Shown in pieces: positions 24,338 to 32,767 of a stretch of DNA of 64,000 nucleotides. Every line of letters starts with the position of its first letter. The first letter of the stretch is position 1. Source of the DNA: Myxococcaceae bacterium JPH2 (GTDB lineage: Bacteria > Myxococcota > Myxococcia > Myxococcales > Myxococcaceae). A program made the translations under genes and the position numbers. The stretch lies in NCBI GenBank assembly GCA_016458225.1, contig JAEMGR010000003.1, forward strand, positions 744,001 through 808,000. The letters are read 5' to 3'. Under the pieces are notes generated by a model. The model did no database searches and was not told where the DNA came from. It saw nothing but the letters and a program-made list of their open reading frames with translations.

Positions 24338-26410
24338 ATGCTCTCGTTCGGAATCGGACTGATTGCCGCAAGTGTTCTCGGCACTGCCACCGACGCGCCC
24401 ATCACCGCGGTCACGGTCTACGGAGACCGTGCTCGCGTGGTGCGAACCGCGACGGTGAATCTCTCGGGGACACAGCATGTGGACTTCCCGCTGCTGACCG
24501 CGCCCCTCGACCTGGACTCCGTGCATGTCGAGGCGCGCGGGGCGGACGTGTCCCGCGTAGAGGTGCGCCGCGTGAACATGGGCGCGTTCTCCGAGGAGGC
24601 CGCGCGCAAGCTGCTGGCTTCGATGGAGCGCGTGGAGCGATTACAGGTGCGCAACCGGGATGAGACCGACGCCTACCGTGCTCAGCTCGCCGCCATCCGC
24701 GGCATCCAACCCACACCCTTGGGCGCCAAGGAGTCGCCGGGGGCCTCCGCATCCACCGCGAGAGGAGACCCGACAGCGTGGAGCACCGCCACGACATTCC
24801 TGGGTGACACCACCGCGAAGCTGAATGCCCGGCTGCGCGAACTCGAGCGCCAGGCGGCGACACTGACCGAGGAGGCGAAAGGTCTCCAGCGGCAAGCGGC
24901 GGAGTTCGCCCTCGCCCCGAGCCATTCCGCCGTGAAGGTGGCCGCCACGCTCGCGGGCACAGGCTCCGCGGAGCTGCGGCTCGCCTACGTCACCCGGGAT
25001 GCGCGGTGGACCCCCGCCTACGAGTTGCGGCTGGACCCCGATGGTCAGCGCGTCCGCGTCGCGCTCCAAGCACAGGTCAGTCAGGAGACGAGCGAGGACT
25101 GGGAGTCGGCGGCGCTCACGTTGAGCACGGCCAATCCCGCCACCACCCAGCCTTTGCCCAGACTCGCGACCTGGTCGATTGGCTCGACCGAGCGCTTCAT
25201 CCCCACGCCCGTCTCGACCGGGGCGCCACTTCCGCCCCAGCCCACGACACCTGTTCGTGAGAGCACCCTCAGCGAAGAGGCGGTGCTGAGGCAGGAACTC
25301 CTGACCCGCGCGGGGACTTCCGCGGCACCCGGTGCGAAGCCCACCCCTCTCGCTGTCGCCCAAACACCCCGGCCCCCACCCGCCAATCCCCCCGTTGGGG
25401 AAGGGAGCTTCGTGGGCACCATCACCAGCGCGGAGTCTCGAAAGCCATTGCGAGACGTAGTCGTCAGCGCAACCTCTTCATCGCTGGAGTCGGAACGAGA
25501 CACCGTCACAGACACCCAAGGGAGATACTCCCTGGCCCATCTCCCTCCCGGGACCTACACCCTGCGGTTTGAGAGCGAATCCCTCCGTCCCTATGCCAGG
25601 GCAGACATCGCGCTCCGCGCGGGCTCATCTCTCATGGTCAACGTGGAGATGCTCCCTGATTCCTTTACTCAGATAGTCGTCACCGCGGTCAGCGCGACCG
25701 AGGCGCCAACACCGGGTCCACAGCTTCGCATGGCAGCCCCAGTCGGCACCTGGCAGCCCCCGCTGAATCCCCACTCCCCCGCCGCGCTCGCGGGCGGATA
25801 TGACCTGACCTTCTCCGCTCGGGCCCGCGAGACGATTCGCAGCGGACAGGGCTCCCGCGCCATCCCGCTGTTCGACGACACGTGGCCCGTGGACGTGCGG
25901 CGCGTGGCCTTCCCCGCGCTCTCGTCCGAGACCTACCTGGTCGCGGACCTGAAGGGCCCGGCCACGGGGATCCTTCCGAGCGGAGCAGCCACGCTCGCGG
26001 TGGGAGACGACCCCGCGGGAACCGCGCAGCTCGACCTCGTCATGCCAGGACAACCGTTCACGCTGCCCCTGGGCATGGACCGCGCGGTTCGCACTGCCCG
26101 AAACGTGCGCGTGGCGCAGTCCGAGAAGGGCTTCCTCGGCAAGGACGAGGTCGCGACCTACGAGGTCTTCATCGAGGTCCCCAATCCCTATCACTCGCCC
26201 CTGCGCGTTCGCGTGGTGGACCAGTTGCCGCTCAACACCGATGGCAACGTGCAGGTGGAGTTGCTGCGCAGTGAGCCCGTGGCTCGGCAGGAGTCCAGCA
26301 CGGGCGTACTGCAATGGGAGATGGTGGTCCCCGCGTCCAGCAAGTCCACGGTCTCCTTCCAATACTCCCTGAGCCGGCCCAAGGGCTGGCGCCTGCAGCA
26401 GCTTCCGTGA
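24338..26410 (+). CDS. MuiA-like DUF4140/DUF4139 protein with inserted CarboxypepD_reg domain
   Basis: The 690-residue product starts with a short signal-like segment, then the DUF4140 domain (ITAVTVYGDRARVVRTATV), a coiled-coil (about residues 80-200) and the DUF4139 domain (RLAYVTRDARWTPAYELRL onward), the plan of the 'mucoidy inhibitor MuiA' family. At about residues 355-440 a separate beta-sandwich module is inserted: GTITSAESRKPLRDVVV to LPPGTYTLRFESESL, the carboxypeptidase regulatory-like fold often seen at the start of TonB-dependent receptors. Function of the family is unknown. A paralogue without the insertion follows 10 bp downstream, so both are in one operon. Confidence 0.87.
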   Translation: MLSFGIGLIAASVLGTATDAPITAVTVYGDRARVVRTATVNLSGTQHVDFPLLTAPLDLDSVHVEARGADVSRVEVRRVNMGAFSEEAARKLLASMERVERLQVRNRDETDAYRAQLAAIRGIQPTPLGAKESPGASASTARGDPTAWSTATTFLGDTTAKLNARLRELERQAATLTEEAKGLQRQAAEFALAPSHSAVKVAATLAGTGSAELRLAYVTRDARWTPAYELRLDPDGQRVRVALQAQVSQETSEDWESAALTLSTANPATTQPLPRLATWSIGSTERFIPTPVSTGAPLPPQPTTPVRESTLSEEAVLRQELLTRAGTSAAPGAKPTPLAVAQTPRPPPANPPVGEGSFVGTITSAESRKPLRDVVVSATSSSLESERDTVTDTQGRYSLAHLPPGTYTLRFESESLRPYARADIALRAGSSLMVNVEMLPDSFTQIVVTAVSATEAPTPGPQLRMAAPVGTWQPPLNPHSPAALAGGYDLTFSARARETIRSGQGSRAIPLFDDTWPVDVRRVAFPALSSETYLVADLKGPATGILPSGAATLAVGDDPAGTAQLDLVMPGQPFTLPLGMDRAVRTARNVRVAQSEKGFLGKDEVATYEVFIEVPNPYHSPLRVRVVDQLPLNTDGNVQVELLRSEPVARQESSTGVLQWEMVVPASSKSTVSFQYSLSRPKGWRLQQLP

Positions 26411-26420
26411 GGCGCATCCC

Positions 26421-27986
26421 ATGCATGTCCTGCCCCTGACGCTCTGGGCGCTCGTCGCCCCTGCTCAAGTGTCCTCGGTCGTCGTCTATCCCGATCGCGC
26501 GCAGGTAACGCGCGTGAAGAACGTGGAGTGCGCCAGCGACACCACGGTTCACTTCGAGGACCTCCCGCTGTCCGCCGAGCCCGACAGCCTGCGCGCCCGC
26601 ACCACGGCCGGCACGGCGGAAGGACTCACGTATTCCGAAGCACCCAACCCCGAGGCCCTGCACACGGAGTTGACGAAGGCCCAGGCCCGCCGCGACGCGC
26701 TCGCGGCGCAGGTGGCCACCTGGGAGGACGCCTCGGCCCGAGCCAAGGACCTGGACAGGCTGGCCCAGGGGTTCTCCCGCGTGGCGGTGACGCGGGCCGT
26801 GCAAGAGCTGGACAGCTTCAAGGCGGACACTCGCGGATGGGGCGCCCTGTTCGACCAGGTACTCGCCACGCGAATGAAAGCCATCGAAGAGGGCCGCAAG
26901 GCCGAGGAGCAGTTGCAGGACGTGCAGCGACAGCTCACCGAGGTGGCTACGGAAGTCACGCGACTGGAGAAGGAGCGTTCACGTCCCGTCCGCTCCGCCG
27001 AAGTCCGTCTGAGCTGCCCACGCGGCACCAAGGCCCAGGTGGAGCTGAGCTATCTGGTGCGCGATGCGAGCTGGACTCCCGCCTATGAGGCTCGCGCCCA
27101 CGAGGCGGCGGGCGTGGTGGAGCTGACCACGCTCGCCAACGTCCAGCAGTCCACGGGAGAGGATTGGGCGAAGGTGAACCTGGTGCTCTCCACCGCGAGG
27201 CCGCGCACCCAGGCCACGCCCCCCACGTTGATGCCGCTCAAGGTAAGCGCGACCCAGCGCCCCCAGGAGAAGGTGTACCTCGTGCGCGGAGACGAGTTCC
27301 GCGCGGCAGCGTCCGTGGGGCAGGACGTGACGCAGCTTGGGGCCAGCGGGCTCGACGCGGCGGCCCAGGGGCTCTCCGTGCAGCTCACCGTCCCCGAGTC
27401 CGCGCAGGTGCCGGGCAACGGAGACGCCGTGCGCCTGAGCGTGTCGAAGGCACGACTCAAGTCCACATTCTCGCTCCGAGCCGTCCCCAAGCTTCAGCCC
27501 GTGTTCTTCCGAGTGGCCCAGCTCACCAACACCGCGCCGCTCCCGTTCCTGCCCGGGCGGGTGGATCTCTACCGAGACTCGGGCTTCATCGGCAGACAGG
27601 CGTTGGAGCACGTGCCGCAGGGCACGTCCTTCCTGCTGACGTTTGGCGTGGACGAGTCGGTCCGCATCAGCCGGCGCGTGGTCGAGGAGATGAAGCGTGA
27701 CGAAGGCTTCCTGTCGAGCCGGCGGAGCTTCCGCTACGGCTACCGCTTCGAGCTGACCAACCTGGGCACGCAGTCCGAGCAAGTGGAGCTGTCCGACCAC
27801 CTTCCGGTCTCCGAACTCTCGGACGTGAAGGTAGAGGTGGATGAGAAGACGACGCCTGGATATCGGCTCGGCCAGGACGATGGCATCGCGACCTGGACCG
27901 TGAAGCTCGGGCCCGGGGAGAAGCGCGACATGCACTTCGCCTTCCGAGTGACCACGCCGTCCAGCTACGACACGAGCGGGATGTGA
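26421..27986 (+). CDS. MuiA-like DUF4140/DUF4139 protein
   Basis: The 521-residue paralogue of the preceding gene has a short signal-like N-terminus (LPLTLWALVAPAQ), DUF4140 (SVVVYPDRAQVTRVKNVE), a coiled-coil at about residues 75-185, and DUF4139 (ELSYLVRDASWTPAYEAR to the C-terminal SDHLPVSELSDVKVEV region). The match VxxxxRxASWTPAYE/RWTPAYE between the two proteins shows recent common origin. The genes are 10 bp apart and surely cotranscribed; the two proteins may form a hetero-oligomer. No catalytic motif is seen. A perfect 17-bp hairpin follows. Confidence 0.88.
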   Translation: MHVLPLTLWALVAPAQVSSVVVYPDRAQVTRVKNVECASDTTVHFEDLPLSAEPDSLRARTTAGTAEGLTYSEAPNPEALHTELTKAQARRDALAAQVATWEDASARAKDLDRLAQGFSRVAVTRAVQELDSFKADTRGWGALFDQVLATRMKAIEEGRKAEEQLQDVQRQLTEVATEVTRLEKERSRPVRSAEVRLSCPRGTKAQVELSYLVRDASWTPAYEARAHEAAGVVELTTLANVQQSTGEDWAKVNLVLSTARPRTQATPPTLMPLKVSATQRPQEKVYLVRGDEFRAAASVGQDVTQLGASGLDAAAQGLSVQLTVPESAQVPGNGDAVRLSVSKARLKSTFSLRAVPKLQPVFFRVAQLTNTAPLPFLPGRVDLYRDSGFIGRQALEHVPQGTSFLLTFGVDESVRISRRVVEEMKRDEGFLSSRRSFRYGYRFELTNLGTQSEQVELSDHLPVSELSDVKVEVDEKTTPGYRLGQDDGIATWTVKLGPGEKRDMHFAFRVTTPSSYDTSGM

Positions 27987-27989
27987 CCC

Positions 27990-28024
27990 CATCAGGGCGC
28001 GCGGAGACTCCGCGCGCCCTGATG
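27990..28024. terminator. Bidirectional terminator, perfect 17-bp hairpin
   Basis: A 17-bp perfect inverted repeat with a one-base centre (arms CATCAGGGCGCGCGGAG and complement) lies in the 42-bp gap between convergent genes, 4 bases after one stop and 4 bases from the other. It would stop transcription from both sides. Confidence 0.85.
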
Positions 28025-28028
28025 TGCA

Positions 28029-30263
28029 TCACTCCGGGAAGTGGATGACGCGGTTGTTCGGACCGACGGCCCAGTAGTCCCAGACGTTCGAGCCATCCGT
28101 CCGAGGCACGACCACCAGGTCCCGCAGCTCGCCGCCCGCCGTGTAGCGCGTGTTCCAACCACTCGGAGACATCCAGCGGATCAGGCCTCCCGTGTCAGTC
28201 ATGTAGACCGAGGCGTCATCCACCGCGCACACGCTGCTGAACTCCACGTTGAGCCCTTGATTCACCGGCGTCCACGTGGTCGCGCCATCCCATTTCAGGA
28301 CGGAGCCCTTCAGGCCCACGGCGTAGGCATGCGTCGCATCCCAGGCCCAGACCTTGTTGAGCAGCACCTTGTTCGGAAGACCCGCAGCAATGGAATGCGC
28401 CGTGGCTGCCGGAGTCGTCTGGGTGATGTCCGTCGAGATGATGGCTGGGTCTGGATCGCCCGCGTTGCCCGTGTACCCGACCGCCAGAAGATGAGCCTGA
28501 TCGATCCCGTGGATGTCTTGGAACTTTCTGTTTGAGGCAGTCACCTTGGATGCCAACGAGCCACCGGACTTCCACTCGTAGACCTGGCCCTCATCGTTGA
28601 CGACATAGACCGCCGTGCTGCCTCCGATGACAAAGCCAATGATTCCAGTAAACGTGTGGGTCGAGACCGAGCCCGCCGACAGGATATCGCAGTTGGTAGC
28701 GCCAGCCGTGTAAGCCGCAAGCGTTCCGCCAGATCCCGCCACGAACACGGTTCCGTCCGAGGGCCTCACCCAGGCAGCCCTCCAGTCAGTGGTTCCGCAC
28801 TTCGTATTCCAACTCACGAACTGAGAGGTCGCCGTTGCGCGAACGGCCAGCGCTCCGTTCTGGCCCGCAATCCACACTGGATAGCCCGAAGCCGGAGCCG
28901 CCACCGTGTTCCAGGTCGTCCCGGATACGAGCGCAGCATCCGAGACCTGCTGCCATCCCTTGTCTCCACAGACTACCGAGGGACGCGTTTCCTCGTTCGC
29001 TCCGTCCGAGCAGTTGTTGTCCCGGTCGTCGCAGATCTCCGTGTTGCCAGGGAAGTTGCGCGGATCCTTGTCATCGCAGTCATTGCTGCTCACCACGTAG
29101 CCAGCCGGCTGACCGCCGGGGGGGCACACCTTCTGCGCGTCCGCGGGGTTCGATGACCCGACGGTGTCCCCATCCGCGTCACGGTGATAGGTCACCGGCG
29201 CGGGGGCGGTGCACGTCAGCCCATCCTGGTTCGTGTTGCACACCCACGTTCCAGTGCACACGTCGTTATTGCAAACCTTGTCTTTGTCCCCGAATGGCTC
29301 GTCGATGCCACCCACGCAGTTGTCATCGACTCCGTTGCACTTCTCGACCGCGAGTGGGTTGACCGCCGCCTTCGTGTCATCACAGTCGAGCCCGTTGCCC
29401 TCGGGACGCTTCGCCACGTAGCCCGCGGGCTGCGCGCAATTCACAACCGGGGTAGTCGTAGCGTCGCCGAACCCGTCACCGTCTGCGTCTCGGAACCACT
29501 GCTGGCCAAGGCCCTCGTCCTTGACGTTGTTGCAGTTGTCGTCGATCTCGTTGCAGATCTCGGTGGCCCCGGGATGGATGGCCTTTACCCCGTCGTTGCA
29601 GTCGAAGCCCTCCACCTTCGCCGCGACATAGCCGGCCGGCGCCGCACACAGATCCACCATCTGGCTGGAGTCGCCGTAGCCGTCTTCGTCGACGTCCTTG
29701 TAGTACTTCGTCTTCGGCAGGCCCTCGTCCACGCCATGGCCGCAGTTGTTCACCAGGCCGTCGCAGATCTCCTGTGCTCCCGGGTACGCGTTTGCGCGCG
29801 TGTCGTCGCAGTCCGTGCCTCCGCCGCCGTTGCGCGTGGCCACGAAGCCGTCACCGTCCTCATCCGGCGTGATGAGCGGGACATCCCACGACTGCTTGCC
29901 CGCGTCCTTGAACGCGAACGACTTCGTGGAGCTGTCCACCGGCGCCCCTTGCGGCATGCCCGCCGCCGTCGCCGTGCAGTCCTTCAGCTCGAACGCCGTG
30001 ACGTTGATCTCCACGTCACGACCCCAGTCCGCCTTGCGGTAGACCGCCACTGTCACGGGCTTGCTGCTGTCCGAGCGATCGGCCGCGTTCACCCGAACCA
30101 GGGCCTCCTTGCCCGAGCCGTCACGCGCTCGCACCACGAAGCAGCCCTTCTTGAAGGACATGTCGTAGGCGATGTTGACGGCGATGGCGGCTTCGTTCGC
30201 GGCCGGTTCGCGGTTGCAGGCCAGGAGCAACAACGGGAGCAGGAATAGGGCTTTGCGACGCAT
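28029..30263 (-). CDS. MopE-like lipoprotein with repeated metal-binding motifs
   Basis: The 744-residue product has a signal peptide with a good lipobox (LLLLACNRE). An N-terminal beta domain is followed by about five repeats of the 'putative metal-binding motif' related to MopE: DCDD or DCND, then P-G-x-E-I-C-D/N, then D-N-N-C, each 40-60 residues apart (about residues 150-430). Between them are DxDxDGxGD calcium-type loops. The C-terminal 300 residues look like a beta-propeller, with repeats such as AVGLKGSVLKWDG. It is probably a surface protein binding Ca2+ or another metal. The base composition of the 3' half is less G+C-rich than its neighbours. Confidence 0.85.
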   Translation of the reverse strand: MRRKALFLLPLLLLACNREPAANEAAIAVNIAYDMSFKKGCFVVRARDGSGKEALVRVNAADRSDSSKPVTVAVYRKADWGRDVEINVTAFELKDCTATAAGMPQGAPVDSSTKSFAFKDAGKQSWDVPLITPDEDGDGFVATRNGGGGTDCDDTRANAYPGAQEICDGLVNNCGHGVDEGLPKTKYYKDVDEDGYGDSSQMVDLCAAPAGYVAAKVEGFDCNDGVKAIHPGATEICNEIDDNCNNVKDEGLGQQWFRDADGDGFGDATTTPVVNCAQPAGYVAKRPEGNGLDCDDTKAAVNPLAVEKCNGVDDNCVGGIDEPFGDKDKVCNNDVCTGTWVCNTNQDGLTCTAPAPVTYHRDADGDTVGSSNPADAQKVCPPGGQPAGYVVSSNDCDDKDPRNFPGNTEICDDRDNNCSDGANEETRPSVVCGDKGWQQVSDAALVSGTTWNTVAAPASGYPVWIAGQNGALAVRATATSQFVSWNTKCGTTDWRAAWVRPSDGTVFVAGSGGTLAAYTAGATNCDILSAGSVSTHTFTGIIGFVIGGSTAVYVVNDEGQVYEWKSGGSLASKVTASNRKFQDIHGIDQAHLLAVGYTGNAGDPDPAIISTDITQTTPAATAHSIAAGLPNKVLLNKVWAWDATHAYAVGLKGSVLKWDGATTWTPVNQGLNVEFSSVCAVDDASVYMTDTGGLIRWMSPSGWNTRYTAGGELRDLVVVPRTDGSNVWDYWAVGPNNRVIHFPE

Positions 30264-30326
30264 GGCGCTGCAGTCTAGCGCATCACCCCATTCCGCCCAC
30301 CGCTCACCCCACGGGGCATGACAGCC

Positions 30327-30363
30327 GCGCCCGAGTTCGGAAACCGCTCCCGACCTCGGGCGC
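30327..30363 (-). terminator. Terminator hairpin after the M19-like gene
   Basis: GCGCCCGAG (30327-30335) and CTCGGGCGC (30355-30363) form a perfect 9-bp stem in the gap of 117 bp between two minus-strand genes, starting 18 bases after the stop of the upstream one. Confidence 0.55.
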
Positions 30364-30380
30364 CTGCCTGTCCCCTCTTC

Positions 30381-32681
30381 TCACGCGCAGGTGAAGGACC
30401 AGCGGCACCGGTTCGACTGGCACTCGCGGTCGCTCGAGCAGGCCGCGCCTCGGGAGCGCTTGTTCACGCACTTGCCCGAGTTCAGGCCCCACCCACAGAA
30501 CTGGTTCGCCCCGCATTGCGAATCGCTGTTGCAGAGGCACACCCCCGTGGGGTTCAAGTAGCAGTCCGCGCTACACCGGTCCGTCGTGCACTCCCGGTCC
30601 GACTTGCACGTCTGCCCAAGTCCCTTCGAGCGCGGCGTGTAGCACCAACCCACCGCGTTCAGGCACCCACCACACGCCCCCGAGAGGCACTGCCCATCCC
30701 GGCTGCACGAGGCCCAGTCCGCCTTCCTCGGCACGCAGTCGTTGTCCCCCGGATTGCCCGGCACCTCGTCCTGGCAGTAACTCGCCGCGCCACAGTCCCC
30801 GTCGTCGTTGCACACGCAGCGCCCATCGAACGTGTCGCACAGCACCGACGTGCACTGTTCACTGACGCACTCATCGTCGAAGCGGCAGCCCTGCCCCAGC
30901 TCCTTCGAGTCCGGCGCATACGCCTTGCCGCACACCGTGGGATACGCCTTCTCGCGCTCGCTCGGCGCCACCCACGGCGCCACGCCGCTCGTGTCCATGT
31001 CGTTCGCCGCGTCCGCCATCCCCGCGCGCGCCGCGCTCGTGCGCTCCCACATGCGGATGAAAGTCTCGGCGGAATTGTTCAACCCGGTCGTGTCCGAACC
31101 CAGGTTGCGCAGGTCCTTCAAGAGGTCGGGCAGCAGGCCCACGTGCGCCAGACCCTGCTCATCGAAGGGCGTGCCCAGCCGCGCGGGGCCGTGCTGCTCC
31201 TGCGCGTGCTCCTGGGCATCTGCCTCGGCCTGGAAGCCCGCCGAGCACGCGCCGTTCGGACCAAAGCGCGGACGCGTCTGCTGGATGAAGCCGTTGAAGT
31301 CCGCGCCGAAGGCCATGGGCACCTTGAGGCCCTGACGACCGAACTCGTACGCCTGCGCGAAGGAGCGGCTGGAGCCCTGGCAGTCGTTGGCGATGTTGGC
31401 CTTGGTGTACGTGCGCGTCTCGTCGTGCGCCGTGCGCAGGCCGAACATGCCGCCCGTGCGGCGCAGCATCTGCACCACCCACGCCGGCGTCGTCTTCTCG
31501 TTCTCCGCCAGCTTGCCGTTCATCACCTCGCGGAAGTGTCCGTGGCTGATGAAGAGCGGGTAGTAGTTGTTCCGCTCCGCCACCGAGTAGGCGTCCTTCA
31601 CGCCCTTCTCGGACAGGTGGGCCAGGTCGATGAGCATCCCCTTGTCCATCATCGCCTGCACCAACTGCTGTCCTTCCGTCGTGAGCCCGCGCACGTTGCG
31701 GCACTGCGCGTCCACGTCGAAGCCCAGCGTGAAGTTGCCCGCGGTGACGCCGCAGTCCGTGTCGATGTGGCAGTTCTCCAGGAACTGCGCCGCCTGGAAG
31801 ATGACGTTGTGCAGCGCCGCGCCGCCGAAGCGGTTGTCCAACTGGTGAACGGGCTGCAACGTGCGAACGCCGAGCGCATGGAAGCGATCGAGCTCCGCGC
31901 GCCAGTCCTTGCTGCCGAACAGCTTGCTCGTCTCGATGGAGAGCACCATGGCCAGCTTGCCCTGCGAGATGATTCGCCGCGCATCCGCGGGCGACAGGGC
32001 GATCTCCACCCAATCATTCGCGGCGTCGAACTGCCGCGCGAGCTGGAGCTGGACCTCCACGTCCGCCATCTCGTCACAGGCCCGCTTGCGGTTCTGCGGC
32101 GGCAATGCCTCGCAGAGGAACTGATTGCTGACGGCGGAGACCACCACCAACGACAGCCCGCCCTGATGCGCTTGCTTCAGCCAGCCTTCCCAGGACTGTT
32201 GATGCGCGATGGTGTCCCAGCGCGGCCACTCGCTGTTCGGGACGCGGCGACCCATGTGCAGCCCCGTGTCGCCCTGCGTGCCTTCAATCTTCCCGAGGAA
32301 CTCGGAGGCCACCGCGCCACCCACGCCGAACAGCTGCGACAGGATGGGCACGCCGCGCAGGTCCACTCCGCCCGAGTTGGGACACAAGTTGAGCAGGTTG
32401 CTCAGGTCCATCCGAACGCGCGCGTGGTCGCTCTCCGGAAGTCCTCCGTCGCACGTGGTGAGGGCGCCGGTGTAGCTGCCGTGGAACCAGCCGCCGCCGA
32501 AGGCCTCCTCCGCGAACATGTGGTGGTGCAGCTCCGCGAAGCCTGGCACGCCGAGCCCCTGCTTCACGGACGCTGGCGCGGGGGGTGGCTCGGGGAGTTC
32601 TTCAACAGGGGCGCAGGCCAGGGCACCTGCCATGGCGAACGCCCATGCGGCACGGGGCAGCCCGGTACGACGAGAGAACAT
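30381..32681 (-). CDS. M19 membrane-dipeptidase-like lipoprotein with Cys-rich tail
   Basis: The 766-residue product has a signal peptide with lipobox (GALACAP). The central 450 residues match the peptidase family M19 (renal dipeptidase) plan: GMLIDLAHLSEKG, ISHGHFREV and FGADFNG correspond to the conserved metal-site blocks, while the first block appears as ELHHHMF rather than the usual HxD form, so activity is uncertain. From about residue 590 to the end there are five or six Cys-rich modules (C-x-S-D-x-x-C / C-L-C-N-S-D-x-x-C), like those in other myxobacterial surface proteins. GGAGG stands 5 bases before the ATG and lies inside a hairpin. The gene is downstream of a TonB-like gene on the same strand. 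Confidence 0.82.
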   Translation of the reverse strand: MFSRRTGLPRAAWAFAMAGALACAPVEELPEPPPAPASVKQGLGVPGFAELHHHMFAEEAFGGGWFHGSYTGALTTCDGGLPESDHARVRMDLSNLLNLCPNSGGVDLRGVPILSQLFGVGGAVASEFLGKIEGTQGDTGLHMGRRVPNSEWPRWDTIAHQQSWEGWLKQAHQGGLSLVVVSAVSNQFLCEALPPQNRKRACDEMADVEVQLQLARQFDAANDWVEIALSPADARRIISQGKLAMVLSIETSKLFGSKDWRAELDRFHALGVRTLQPVHQLDNRFGGAALHNVIFQAAQFLENCHIDTDCGVTAGNFTLGFDVDAQCRNVRGLTTEGQQLVQAMMDKGMLIDLAHLSEKGVKDAYSVAERNNYYPLFISHGHFREVMNGKLAENEKTTPAWVVQMLRRTGGMFGLRTAHDETRTYTKANIANDCQGSSRSFAQAYEFGRQGLKVPMAFGADFNGFIQQTRPRFGPNGACSAGFQAEADAQEHAQEQHGPARLGTPFDEQGLAHVGLLPDLLKDLRNLGSDTTGLNNSAETFIRMWERTSAARAGMADAANDMDTSGVAPWVAPSEREKAYPTVCGKAYAPDSKELGQGCRFDDECVSEQCTSVLCDTFDGRCVCNDDGDCGAASYCQDEVPGNPGDNDCVPRKADWASCSRDGQCLSGACGGCLNAVGWCYTPRSKGLGQTCKSDRECTTDRCSADCYLNPTGVCLCNSDSQCGANQFCGWGLNSGKCVNKRSRGAACSSDRECQSNRCRWSFTCA

Positions 32682-32682
32682 G

Positions 32683-32706
32683 GGACCTCCAGGGGTGGGG
32701 AGGTCC
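32683..32706 (-). promoter_or_regulatory. Hairpin sequestering the ribosome binding site
   Basis: On the minus strand, GGACCTCC and GGAGGTCC form a perfect 8-bp stem with an 8-base loop, ending one base before the ATG of the M19-like gene. The right arm contains the GGAGG Shine-Dalgarno sequence. It may control translation, or act as a weak terminator for the TonB-like gene 61 bases upstream. Confidence 0.5.
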
Positions 32707-32767
32707 ACTTAGTGACAGCCAGGACTCCGAGTGCAAGCCGAGGGACGAGAAAATATTGGTCAGACTC

